A DNA stretch of 40,522 nt, from contig JAYVSV010000121.1 of the NCBI GenBank assembly GCA_043775015.1, positions 1 to 40,522 on the forward strand. The letters are read 5' to 3'. Under the pieces are notes generated by a model. That model did no database searches. It saw only the letters and a list, made by a program, of their open reading frames with translations, and was not told the DNA's origin. The position numbers and the translations under genes are program-made. How positions within the stretch are numbered: the stretch's first letter is position 1; each line of letters begins with the position of its first letter. Shown one piece after another: positions 33,857 through 40,522 of the stretch. The stretch is from CANJXF01 sp043775015 (GTDB taxonomy: Bacteria; Verrucomicrobiota; Verrucomicrobiia; Limisphaerales; CANJXF01).

Positions 33857-35290
33857 ATGAACGTGCCTTCATTTGATCGTCGCGAGTTTCTCTGGCGTTT
33901 CGGCGGCGGCCTCGGTGGCGTGGCGATGGCGCATTTATTCGGTACCCAAGGTTTACTGGCGGATTCGCTACCGAAACCGAAACCTGATTTCAACGGCGGC
34001 CTGCACCATCGCGCGAAGGTGAAACGCGTCATTCAACTTTTCATGAACGGCGGCGCGAGCCAGTGCGATTTGTTTGATTACAAACCCGAACTCATCAAAC
34101 GCAGCGGGCAAAAATTTGATCCGGGCGAAAGAGTAGAAGCAACCACTAGTTCGCCGGGCAACTTGATGAAAAGCCCGTACGATTGGAAACAGCATGGTGC
34201 GAGCGGACGCTGGGTAAGCAGTACTGTTCCGCACATCGCGGGTTGCGTCGATGACCTCGCATTTCTGATGGCGATGACCTCGAAGACCAACGTGCATGGT
34301 CCCGGAGTTTATTTGCAGAACACCGGTTTTCTCACACCCGGTTTTCCGTGCATGGGCGCCTGGATTTCCTACGGCCTTGGCAATCTGACCGAGAATCTGC
34401 CGACGTTCGTGGTTCTGCCAGATTCGCGCGGGCTGCCGTACAATTCCAAAGGAAGTTTTTCATCGGGCTTTTTGCCCGTCGCACATCAGGGCACCATTAT
34501 CAAAGCCGCTGCGCAAAATCCGATTGAAGATTTATTCCCACCAGGCTCGGCTAAATTCATCACGAAAAAAAGTGAAGCCGACGGCCTGGCTTTGTTGAAT
34601 AAACTCAATCGCGAACATCTCGCCCATGCGCAAGGCGATTCCCGTCTCGATGCGCGAATCGCTTCCTACGAACTCGCCGCAAAAATGCAATGGAGCGCGC
34701 CCGACGTTCTTAATCTTGCGGGCGAAACGGAAGCGACGAAAAAAATGTACGGTCTCGATGAGAAAGTTACGGAAGATTTTGGACGCAATTGTCTCACGGC
34801 GCGCCGTTTATTGGAACGCGGTGTTCGTTTCGTTCAAGTCTGGAGCGGCACCGCTGGTGCAAGTGGGAACTGGGACAATCACGCGGACATTTCCAAAGAA
34901 CTTGGCTTCATCACAAAGGCAACGGATAAACCGACGGCGGCGTTGATTAAAGATTTGAAAGCGCGCGGAATGCTCGAAGATACGCTGGTGATTTGGACGA
35001 CGGAATTTGGCCGCATGCCCTTCAGCCAAAGCAGCGTGGGACGTGATCATAACGGCGGAACTTTTGTGAGCTGGCTTGCGGGAGGGGGAGTTAAAGGAGG
35101 CGTCGCCGTCGGTGAAAGCGATGAGTGGTCGTGGAAAGCGGCGAAAAATAAAACGTATTGCTACGATATGCACGCGACGATTTTACATCTGCTCGGAATT
35201 GATCACGAGAAATTGACGTTCCGCAATAACGGGGCGAATCGGCGGTTGACGGATGTGCACGGGGAAGTGATTCGGGAAATTTTGACCTGA
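33857..35290 (+). CDS. DUF1501 family protein, second copy
   Basis: 477 aa. A twin-arginine signal is present (FDRREFLWRFGGGLGG). DUF1501 landmarks follow in order: FMNGGASQCDLFDYKP, GAWISYGLGNLTENLP, DTLVIWTTEFGRMPFS, SVGRDHNGG, and a C-terminal RRLTDVHGEVI nearly identical to the first copy. Compared with the first copy, SQHD is replaced by SQCD and GRDHHP by GRDHNG, so any metal site differs. It is expected in the periplasm after Tat export. It is paired with the PSD1 protein upstream as in the first cassette. No ribosome site is seen; a 20-codon ORF at 33814 overlaps its start and could couple translation. Confidence 0.9.
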   Translation: MNVPSFDRREFLWRFGGGLGGVAMAHLFGTQGLLADSLPKPKPDFNGGLHHRAKVKRVIQLFMNGGASQCDLFDYKPELIKRSGQKFDPGERVEATTSSPGNLMKSPYDWKQHGASGRWVSSTVPHIAGCVDDLAFLMAMTSKTNVHGPGVYLQNTGFLTPGFPCMGAWISYGLGNLTENLPTFVVLPDSRGLPYNSKGSFSSGFLPVAHQGTIIKAAAQNPIEDLFPPGSAKFITKKSEADGLALLNKLNREHLAHAQGDSRLDARIASYELAAKMQWSAPDVLNLAGETEATKKMYGLDEKVTEDFGRNCLTARRLLERGVRFVQVWSGTAGASGNWDNHADISKELGFITKATDKPTAALIKDLKARGMLEDTLVIWTTEFGRMPFSQSSVGRDHNGGTFVSWLAGGGVKGGVAVGESDEWSWKAAKNKTYCYDMHATILHLLGIDHEKLTFRNNGANRRLTDVHGEVIREILT

Positions 35291-35686
35291 GTCTTTCCAT
35301 TCCTAATCATACTCTTACTCTTAATCTTTCAGAGGTAAGGGTAAGATTAGGATTAAGAGGCGAAAAAAATAACCCCACCGTAATGCCGTGTTCACAGTTC
35401 CTTTGAACTTAAGTGAAACAGTGGAACCCAATCGGCGGCTTTCGACTTCCAGTTAAGGCCTGTCGGCCGCACAGCGAAGGCAAGGTTCCGTTATTTGTTT
35501 AATTACGGTCCAAGGATTTGTTTCTGATCACGAACATGGCAGGGTTAAAAACCTGAAATTTTTTAAAAGAACATTGCGCACCTCCAATTATTCTCGCGCT
35601 TAACTATTAATACTCATAGCTGAAAAATAATTTTATCTCAAGCCGGAAAATGTTTTTATCCAAACTTTATTTACAAATTATTATTG
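35291..35686. other. Convergent intergenic region with an imperfect hairpin
   Basis: 396 bp between the converging DUF1501 and pseudopilin genes, without a credible gene. A 17-bp stem with one mismatch pairs 35302-35318 with 35335-35351, starting 11 bases after the DUF1501 stop. It lacks a T-run on either strand, so it may be a Rho-type or processing hairpin or a repeat. The remainder, AT-rich from about 35500, shows nothing recognisable. Confidence 0.45.
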
Positions 35687-36547
35687 CTATTGCGCAATTA
35701 AAATATCCGCGCGCAATCGTCCGACAAACTCATTCGGCATTCGTAGATCAATGGAATTTACGACCGGTTTTTCCTGATCAACATGGCCGTCGCAAAAAAC
35801 CACGCCCGCCTTTTGCGAATGGCGAAAATGCGCCGTCGCTTCCCGCGTGCTGTTGGTCACGTAATAAAATTCTTCTAGCATGGGATTTTCGGGCGAAGCG
35901 GGAGACAGAAAATCATTCACCTGCGCAGAGTCGGCGAACAATGTGACTTGGGTTGGATGATGCAGTTTGAAAATATTTATCGCGGTCCGATTTGTCGAGG
36001 TGGAGAGGTGCAAGTTGTATCCGTACCCGTGCGCAGCGCCTTTGGCTTTCAATTTGAATTGTGCGGAAGTGTAATTGAGCGACGGGCAAATCTCCACTCC
36101 GCGACTTTGCAGATACGGAAACAGCGCGCCTTGTGTCGCATCGAATTCGCGAGTTCCCTCAGTGCCTTGGGCGAGCCAGCCGAACCAAAAAACGTCGCCA
36201 CTGTTGGTTGAAGCGCCCCGGTAGCGAAAGGCGTTTCCAGCGTTGTCGTCCCAATACATCTGCGACGCCAAACCAAGTTGACGCAAATTGCCGACGCACT
36301 TGATTCGTCGCGCAGAATTTTTACTTTGCGATAACGATGGCAAAAGCAACGCGGCAAGAATCGCAATAATCGAAATAACGACGAGAAGTTCAATCAAAGT
36401 AAATGCTGGGTAGCACCTGCCTCCTGCGGGTGCGTGGTCATTCTCAGAACGAACCAGACAAGTTTTTTCTTCCGCTCCAAACCTTGGAAATTTTTGGATG
36501 CTCTCGCGGGACGCAGGCGCGGCCTGGAGGCATTGAATTTCGTTCAT
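35687..36547 (-). CDS. Type II secretion / pseudopilin protein in a B12-riboswitch operon
   Basis: 286 aa from ATG 36547, which overlaps the upstream gene stop by ATGA. After an unusually long ~47-residue leader comes the class III signal PA|FTLIELLVVISIIAILA, then CVGNLRQLGLASQMY and a C-terminal HSQKAGVVFCDGHVD of the H-X9-DG type. The cleaved product would be a membrane-embedded pseudopilin. It is the third and last gene behind the cobalamin riboswitch, so B12 probably represses it together with two exported proteins. The long leader may be an upstream start artefact; no closer ATG with a ribosome site is seen. Cargo unknown. Confidence 0.85.
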   Translation of the reverse strand: MNEIQCLQAAPASRESIQKFPRFGAEEKTCLVRSENDHAPAGGRCYPAFTLIELLVVISIIAILAALLLPSLSQSKNSARRIKCVGNLRQLGLASQMYWDDNAGNAFRYRGASTNSGDVFWFGWLAQGTEGTREFDATQGALFPYLQSRGVEICPSLNYTSAQFKLKAKGAAHGYGYNLHLSTSTNRTAINIFKLHHPTQVTLFADSAQVNDFLSPASPENPMLEEFYYVTNSTREATAHFRHSQKAGVVFCDGHVDQEKPVVNSIDLRMPNEFVGRLRADILIAQ

Positions 36548-37584
36548 GGTCGATCCGCGCGAACGCGGTAAAACAGTTTTCCCGCTGGCACATTGGTGTC
36601 CTGCAACAATAAATTTGTCCCCGTGCCGCTCGTTGTCGGAGAGGCACTCGTCCAGCCTTGGAAATTTTCGCTGCGCTGCAAAATATAATTCCAATTCGTG
36701 CGGCTGGTGAATTGCACCTGCCGTTGCCCATTCGTAAAAACGCCGCGCAGATCCAGCACGGGCAGGGGAGGAATCGTGACGACCAGATTATCGACCGTGC
36801 CGTGGGCGAGCAGCGAACCGCCGTCGTCGGGATTTTGTCCAGCGTCCGCGTAGCTCTCCACGGCAAAAGTATCGACGCGAAAATCAGTGAAGTTGCTCGC
36901 GAGCCGAACCTCATTGATCGGCCCAATGGAAACGCCGTTGGTCGTGATCGTGGTTGCGCAAGTTCTGTTGCTGGCTGTGTAAGTCATCGCGATATGCATC
37001 GCTACACCGATCGGCAGATCAACAATCGTGTAATCCGCCGAGCCGTTGTAGTTGAGGGAACTGTTCGTTGACCAGAAACTGGGCCAGAGCGTTGGCCCGA
37101 AACCGGAATCAGGATAAAAGGCGAATTCCGCGAGGTTCGGCGACGCATGCCCGTTGCCACGGAAAAAATTTGAGCCTGCCGCGTTGGAGGCATTTTGAAA
37201 GCCAAGGCAAAGCGGAAAGGAGAATGGTTTTCCCGCATTTACGCCGACCGCGATGTCGTTGATTTTCAAATCGAACGCCACGCTGAAATCATCGCTCTTG
37301 CCGAGAATGGTCCCGAGCGGTTGGTAGAAATAACTGTTGGTCTGCGCAGAATCCCAGGTGACGTCGAGATTTTGATTCGTTGAGTTCCAACGAAACAGAT
37401 TGGTGTATCCATAAGTCCGCCAGTTTCGCCCAGCGGGATTGCTGGAAAATGTTTCTGAGATAACCGCCGCCTTCATTGTGAAAGCGGCGGTCACGACCAA
37501 AAGTACCGCAGAAAATTTTCCGCAAAAATCCCTCCACGATTTTGCCGTGGGAGAATTCTGAACCAATAAATGTTTCGTGGACAT
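36544..37584 (-). CDS. Exported beta-sandwich protein of unknown function
   Basis: 346 aa. The N-terminus has a late signal peptide (FSAVLLVVTAAFTMKAA, cleavage near residue 40). The mature protein is beta-rich, with DDFSVAFDLKIND and TVDNLVVTIPP reminiscent of a LamG-like jelly roll. A C-terminal module (QVQFTSRTNWNYILQRSENFQGWT, ending FYRVRADRP) is of the kind that closes many Verrucomicrobia surface proteins. It lacks an obvious anchor. It lies 18 bp after the B12-regulated surface protein and overlaps the pseudopilin gene. Binding of a glycan or corrinoid-containing complex is speculative. Confidence 0.8.
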   Translation of the reverse strand: MSTKHLLVQNSPTAKSWRDFCGKFSAVLLVVTAAFTMKAAVISETFSSNPAGRNWRTYGYTNLFRWNSTNQNLDVTWDSAQTNSYFYQPLGTILGKSDDFSVAFDLKINDIAVGVNAGKPFSFPLCLGFQNASNAAGSNFFRGNGHASPNLAEFAFYPDSGFGPTLWPSFWSTNSSLNYNGSADYTIVDLPIGVAMHIAMTYTASNRTCATTITTNGVSIGPINEVRLASNFTDFRVDTFAVESYADAGQNPDDGGSLLAHGTVDNLVVTIPPLPVLDLRGVFTNGQRQVQFTSRTNWNYILQRSENFQGWTSASPTTSGTGTNLLLQDTNVPAGKLFYRVRADRP

Positions 37585-37602
37585 GGAGCGAAGCGATCTC
37601 GC

Positions 37603-38376
37603 TTAACGCTTTGCGTTTTGTCCGGGACCAGCGACGGCGGCGAAACCGTCAATTTCCGATTTATCGCTCAGAACATCGACACGGATGAACCGAATTTCGG
37701 GCAGAAATACATTACGGCCACTCATATCTTGCGCCCAAGAAATGTCGTAGGCTGCGCCTCCTGCCGAGCCGTGGTAGAGCGCGCTGATTTGATTGGCCGT
37801 TGCACCCGCGAAGTCGGCTTGTGTCAGGCTTGGGTCCACCGACGTTTGAAAATCACCCACGCCATCTGTCGGGAACAGATGATCCACCGTGGGAGCAAGT
37901 GCAGGGTTGAGTTGAAAAAATTGGGCGCCATCGCGACTCACGGAAACGCGCGTCTCACCAAAGTTTTGCGCAAACAGGGAGCCGTCCGTCGCGGGAATGC
38001 CGATCCAATCAAACGTGGCGAAATCAAAATCGTTCGTGATGATAAACCCGGTGTTCCCGAAGATAATAAAATCCAGGCCGAATTGATTTTTCGGATGATT
38101 CAAAATCGGCGTGTGAAATTTCACTGTCACCGAACCGCTTGCGCCAACGGAAAGAATTTGCTCCCGGCCGTACGGTGGATTGAACGGTTCCACGGCATCG
38201 CCGAACGGATTGACTCGCGACGGTTCGCCGAGAACGGCGTTGATGTTTGTATAATTCCGCGCGGCGCCCACGCCCGGATTGTAACTGACCACTTCATCCG
38301 CGAAAGTCGCGGCGGCGGAACTGGCGACGTGGACAACAATGGTGGAAACGAGAACGAACAGGACTTTTTTTAACAT
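37603..38376 (-). CDS. Exported surface protein under cobalamin riboswitch control
   Basis: 257 aa. Signal peptide in residues 1-24 (KKVLFVLVSTIVVHVASSAAA). The mature protein contains GASGSVTVKFHTPILNHP, FGLDFIIFGNTGF, TRVSVSRDGAQFFQL and EIRFIRVDVLS. These blocks resemble cell-surface proteins that I recall beside B12-riboswitches and TonB receptors in other phyla. It is the first gene after the riboswitch at 38747-38897, separated by a 370-base leader. A role in capturing corrinoids at the surface is inferred from that control, not from a catalytic or binding motif. No TonB receptor or Btu transporter is in the window. Confidence 0.82.
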   Translation of the reverse strand: MLKKVLFVLVSTIVVHVASSAAATFADEVVSYNPGVGAARNYTNINAVLGEPSRVNPFGDAVEPFNPPYGREQILSVGASGSVTVKFHTPILNHPKNQFGLDFIIFGNTGFIITNDFDFATFDWIGIPATDGSLFAQNFGETRVSVSRDGAQFFQLNPALAPTVDHLFPTDGVGDFQTSVDPSLTQADFAGATANQISALYHGSAGGAAYDISWAQDMSGRNVFLPEIRFIRVDVLSDKSEIDGFAAVAGPGQNAKR

Positions 38377-38746
38377 GGCTGATCTTTCAATTTTGCTTCG
38401 CGAATAAATTTCACAAAACGGTTTTTCTGATTGAGAGACCAGTGCGGAGTTTGAAGAGGTTTATCGCCGCATCTCGTGAGAGCGCGGATAATTTTTTGGA
38501 AAGTGACCCGCGCTCTCACGAGACGCAGCTACGAATTCCATAAATAAAAAAACCTTCAAACTCCGACAAAACGGGGAACGAAGGCATTCTACGAATCCCG
38601 CTGAAAACAGTTCAGCAGGTCTGGCCTCATCCTTCTCTTTGTCGGAGAAGCGACCAGGGAAATTCAATGGTGAAAGTTTAACGTTTAAAGTTGTCCAATG
38701 ACTTTGAACTTTGAACCTTAAACTTTGAATTCCCAAGTCTGACGAG
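38377..38746 (-). other. Leader between B12 riboswitch and its first gene
   Basis: 370 bases that would form the transcript leader downstream of the aptamer. It contains a large palindrome (38467-38528) nested in a 12-bp inverted repeat (38445-38456 with 38554-38565). Nearer the aptamer is an AT-rich tract of ACTTTGAA-like repeats at about 38664-38731. No credible gene is present. Which part acts as expression platform cannot be decided by eye. Confidence 0.5.
38445..38565. repeat. Nested inverted repeats with a 21-bp hairpin
   Basis: CGGAGTTTGAAG (38445-38456) and CTTCAAACTCCG (38554-38565) are perfect 12-bp inverted repeats. Inside them, 38467-38487 and 38508-38528 form a 21-bp stem with only two wobble pairs around a 20-base loop. 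On the minus strand the outer left arm is followed by seven T. It could be a REP/MITE element inserted in the leader, or a regulatory structure of the riboswitch transcript. Confidence 0.65.
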
Positions 38747-38897
38747 CACAGTCAAATTGGTATCCTGACTTCGGGCTTCGAATCTCTCTCCCGCCTTCCC
38801 AACCCCGCAAGCGGAATCAGTGGCAATGGAAGTTTGTAGCCCGTAACAGTGGCGCAACCGTCCCGGATTTTCACCGGGTTCCCTGGATTTGACTGTG
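38747..38897 (-). promoter_or_regulatory. Cobalamin (B12) riboswitch
   Basis: Read on the minus strand, P1 is formed by CACAGTCAAAT (38897-38887) and ATTTGACTGTG (38757-38747), a perfect 11-bp pair. Between them stand the conserved aptamer elements: GGGAACCCGGTGAAAATCC, then CGCCACTGT, and the B12 box AGTCAGGATACC (38770-38759) just before the closing P1 strand. At ~151 nt it is on the short side. A stable GGATGG-TTCG-CCATCC hairpin (38900-38915) precedes P1. The aptamer reads toward the gene at 38376. When B12 binds, the surface protein operon (38376-35687) is expected to be turned down. Confidence 0.93.
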
Positions 38898-38999
38898 GTG
38901 GATGGCGAACCATCCTTTGAGTTTCAAAGAGCGCGGGAAGTCTTAGTCGCGAAATTATTTTTGCCAATGAAAATTTTTAAAAATTACTTCTTAAGTTTT

Positions 39000-39486
39000 T
39001 CATCGCTCAAAAATTTTCCAGAGAGGATTTTTTCCGAATTGTTTCCGCCGCTTGAAAAGCCAAACGCTAGGCAAAATTGTAAAGATTAGAAATGGATACC
39101 AAAGGCTTATTCTCAAAGTAGAACTTTGAGGTTCACGAGGACTTTCAAAATGACGGTAATAAACGCCAGGCAAATCGCACGCATTGCGTTTTTGTATTTC
39201 GCCATTTTTAAAAAACGTAAACCTCCTTGGAAAATCCATAGTCTCCCAAATTCCAACCTTTAATGATTTCTGATTCGGGTTTACCCATCATCCAGATGCT
39301 TCCCATATAAGGAAATGGTGCATCGTAAAACCACAAGCCGCCTCTGAATGAAGCGATATGGAAATTTTGAGTGATCGAAATGCCAGCTTTTCGGACTTCA
39401 AGATTTGCTGTCGCCAGTGAAACGATGAGAACAAGAACGCATCCCGCGCCCGAAATCGCAGTTGCAATATTTAAAACGCGCTTCAT
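39000..39486 (-). pseudogene. Small two-helix membrane protein, frameshifted
   Basis: The first part, from ATG 39486, has an N-terminal membrane helix (SGAGCVLVLIVSLATA), a middle with FHIASFRGGLWFYDAP and then GDYGFSKEVYVF before a stop at 39208. One frame over, the same sense continues as FKNGEIQKRNACDLPGVYYRHF and ends in a second helix (SLWYPFLIFTILPSVWLF) plus a basic tail. The junction is a run of six T followed by five A at about 39208-39220; removing one T gives a continuous 161-aa protein. The two-helix layout with a basic C-terminus is coherent, which supports one original gene. Function unknown. It is on the same strand as, and 102 bp upstream of, the riboswitch. Confidence 0.7.
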
Positions 39487-39631
39487 AAAAGTTGCTGCGC
39501 ATATGAAACCCCAGTGTCGAATTTCTGTGAAGAACTATTAGCGAACATCATGCCCATTCACCGTTGGCCAAGATGATTCTAAGCTTTATTTTCCCCTTTG
39601 CACTTCTCGCTCAATTGCTAGTCTCCCGCGC

Positions 39632-40404
39632 ATGGATAATTTGCCGCCGGTTCTTTCCGCCGATTCTTCAGCAGCGATTGACGTTCAGGAATTGACCAAA
39701 CTTTACGATTCGTTTGTCGCGGTGAACGAACTTTCTTTCGCCGTGCGCCCCGGTGAAGTGATGGGACTCGTCGGCCCAAATGGCGCGGGCAAAACATCCA
39801 CGTTGCGTTGCGTGTCCGGTATCATTCCGCCGACGCGCGGCTCGGTGAAAATTTGCGGGCACGATCTCGCGAAAAATCCAATCGAAGCCAAGCAGCAACT
39901 CGCGTTTTTCTCCGACGAACCGCGTCTGTTCGATTATCTCACCGTCCAACAGCATCTCGAATTCACCGCGCGGATTTATCAAGTCGCCAACGCGAACGAA
40001 ATCGGCCAACAGCTTCTTGAAGAACTGGAAATTGCCGACAAAGCCGACAAATTGCCTGGCGAACTTTCGCGCGGCATGAAACAAAAACTCGCCATTGCCT
40101 GCGGCCTTTTGCATTCGCCCAAAGTGATTTTCTTCGATGAACCGCTGACCGGCCTCGACCCGATTGGCATTCGTCGCATGAAAATTCCATTCTGAAACGA
40201 GCGCGAGACGGCGCGGCGATCATTCTCAGTTCGCATCTGCTGCATCTGCTCGAAGAGGTTTGCTCGCACGTTTTGATTTTGAAATCCGGCCAGAAGATTT
40301 TCGACGGCACCTTGGAAGCAGTTCGGCATAAATTTTCTGAACCATCTGCGGATGCAAGTCTCGAAGAAGTTTTCCTTCGCGCGACAGAAGAAACCAAGTC
40401 TTGA
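39632..40404 (+). pseudogene. ABC transporter ATP-binding protein, frameshifted near the C-terminus
   Basis: The frame from ATG 39632 shows Walker A GPNGAGKTS (about 48-56), the signature LSRGMKQKL and Walker B VIFFDEPLTGLDP, then stops at 40195 after only 187 aa. One frame over, the family sequence resumes at once (SILKRARDGAAIILSSHLLHLLEEVC, here split as SILKRARDGA and ILSSHLLHLLEE), including the switch histidine of SSH, and ends at 40404. Adding one A to the run at 40180-40183 restores a ~257-aa protein. It is the ATPase subunit of an exporter-type ABC system of the ABC-2 kind; the permease should lie beyond the window. Sequence error is the simplest explanation. Confidence 0.85.
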
Positions 40405-40416
40405 AAATTCGAATCA

Positions 40417-40445
40417 ACCACCGATGGCCACGAACAAACACGAAT
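40417..40445. repeat. Short dispersed CACGAAT-type repeat, second copy
   Basis: A 29-nt stretch related to 12738-12766 with 24 of 29 positions identical by eye. It begins 12 bases after the reconstructed ABC ATPase stop and runs up to the next palindromic repeat. Confidence 0.5.
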
Positions 40446-40465
40446 TTAACTGTGCGGGTAGGGCG

Positions 40466-40522
40466 CGTCACTCCGTGCGCGCCGTCACACAATATACCGC
40501 GAGCGGCGCGCACGGAGTGACG
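40466..40522. repeat. REP-like palindrome at the window edge
   Basis: CGTCACTCCGTGCGCGCC (40466-40483) and its exact reverse complement (40505-40522) form a perfect 18-bp inverted repeat around a 21-base spacer. The right arm ends exactly at the window edge, so the element may continue. It resembles GC-rich REP elements, and no coding is present. Confidence 0.7.

Noticed and set aside
35302..35351. Intrinsic terminator after the second DUF1501 gene
   Set aside because: The hairpin is good but no T-run follows on either strand, so I kept it only as a structure in the intergenic entry.
37570..38373. Antisense frame of 267 aa opposite the B12-controlled surface protein
   Set aside because: The minus-strand product has a signal peptide, a riboswitch upstream and family-like blocks; the plus-strand frame has no such support.
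38664..38731. Tandem repeat or CRISPR-like array
   Set aside because: ACTTTGAA-like units are irregular and few, with no constant spacer length; only an AT-rich tract can be claimed.

Overview
The window looks like a chromosomal piece of a soil or freshwater Verrucomicrobiota, most likely of the Pedosphaera/Limisphaerales type. This rests on gene content rather than on any marker gene. It has two tandem pairs of PSD1 (DUF1549/DUF1553) cytochrome plus DUF1501 proteins. It also has prepilin-like proteins with the FTLIELLVV signal and an H-X9-DG tail, a Pirellula/Verrucomicrobium-type heme-binding domain, LamG-rich surface proteins and very few Shine-Dalgarno sequences. No rRNA, tRNA, CRISPR array, transposase or phage gene was seen.

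Layout. 1-1.9 kb: a LuxR-type regulator with a degenerate receiver, then a 207-bp repeat with terminal inverted repeats. 1.9-6.7 kb: pseudopilin, lipoprotein and a large LamG/Ig surface protein, closed by a clear terminator. 6.8-15.7 kb: an FAD oxidoreductase, a second MITE-like repeat, then PSD1 cytochrome, DUF1501 and a three-part sugar dehydrogenase/cytochrome fusion. 20.1-15.7 kb (minus): a MoxR ATPase, DUF58, transglutaminase operon. 25.4-20.3 kb (minus): a tightly overlapping operon of PTS EIIC-like permease, GH84 hexosaminidase, GNAT acetyltransferase, BadF-type sugar kinase and SIS protein. 25.7-26.7 kb: a MreC-like coiled-coil protein and a small lipoprotein. 30.6-26.7 kb (minus): rarA (frameshifted), a pilin-like protein, 5-formyl-THF cyclo-ligase and rny, all overlapping or nearly so. 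30.8-35.3 kb: the second PSD1/DUF1501 pair. 38.9-35.7 kb (minus): a cobalamin riboswitch followed by two exported proteins and a pseudopilin. 39.0-40.4 kb: a frameshifted membrane protein and a frameshifted ABC ATPase, then short repeats.

The strongest candidate for something new is the 20.3-25.4 kb operon. Its GH84 and GNAT products correspond, in order, to the N-terminal catalytic and stalk regions and the C-terminal HAT domain of human O-GlcNAcase, but are separate genes joined by an ATGA overlap. They sit with an orphan EIIC permease that appears to lack the usual GIHG histidine, and with a separate ATP-type sugar kinase. This suggests cytosolic salvage of GlcNAc-containing sugars by a transport route uncoupled from PTS phosphorylation. 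The second candidate is the B12-riboswitch operon that drives surface proteins and a pseudopilin rather than a known transporter.

Three conserved genes in the right-hand part (rarA, the small membrane protein, the ABC ATPase) are each broken by one small indel with intact coding on both sides. This looks more like uncorrected sequence error than decay, and affects how that part of the window should be read.
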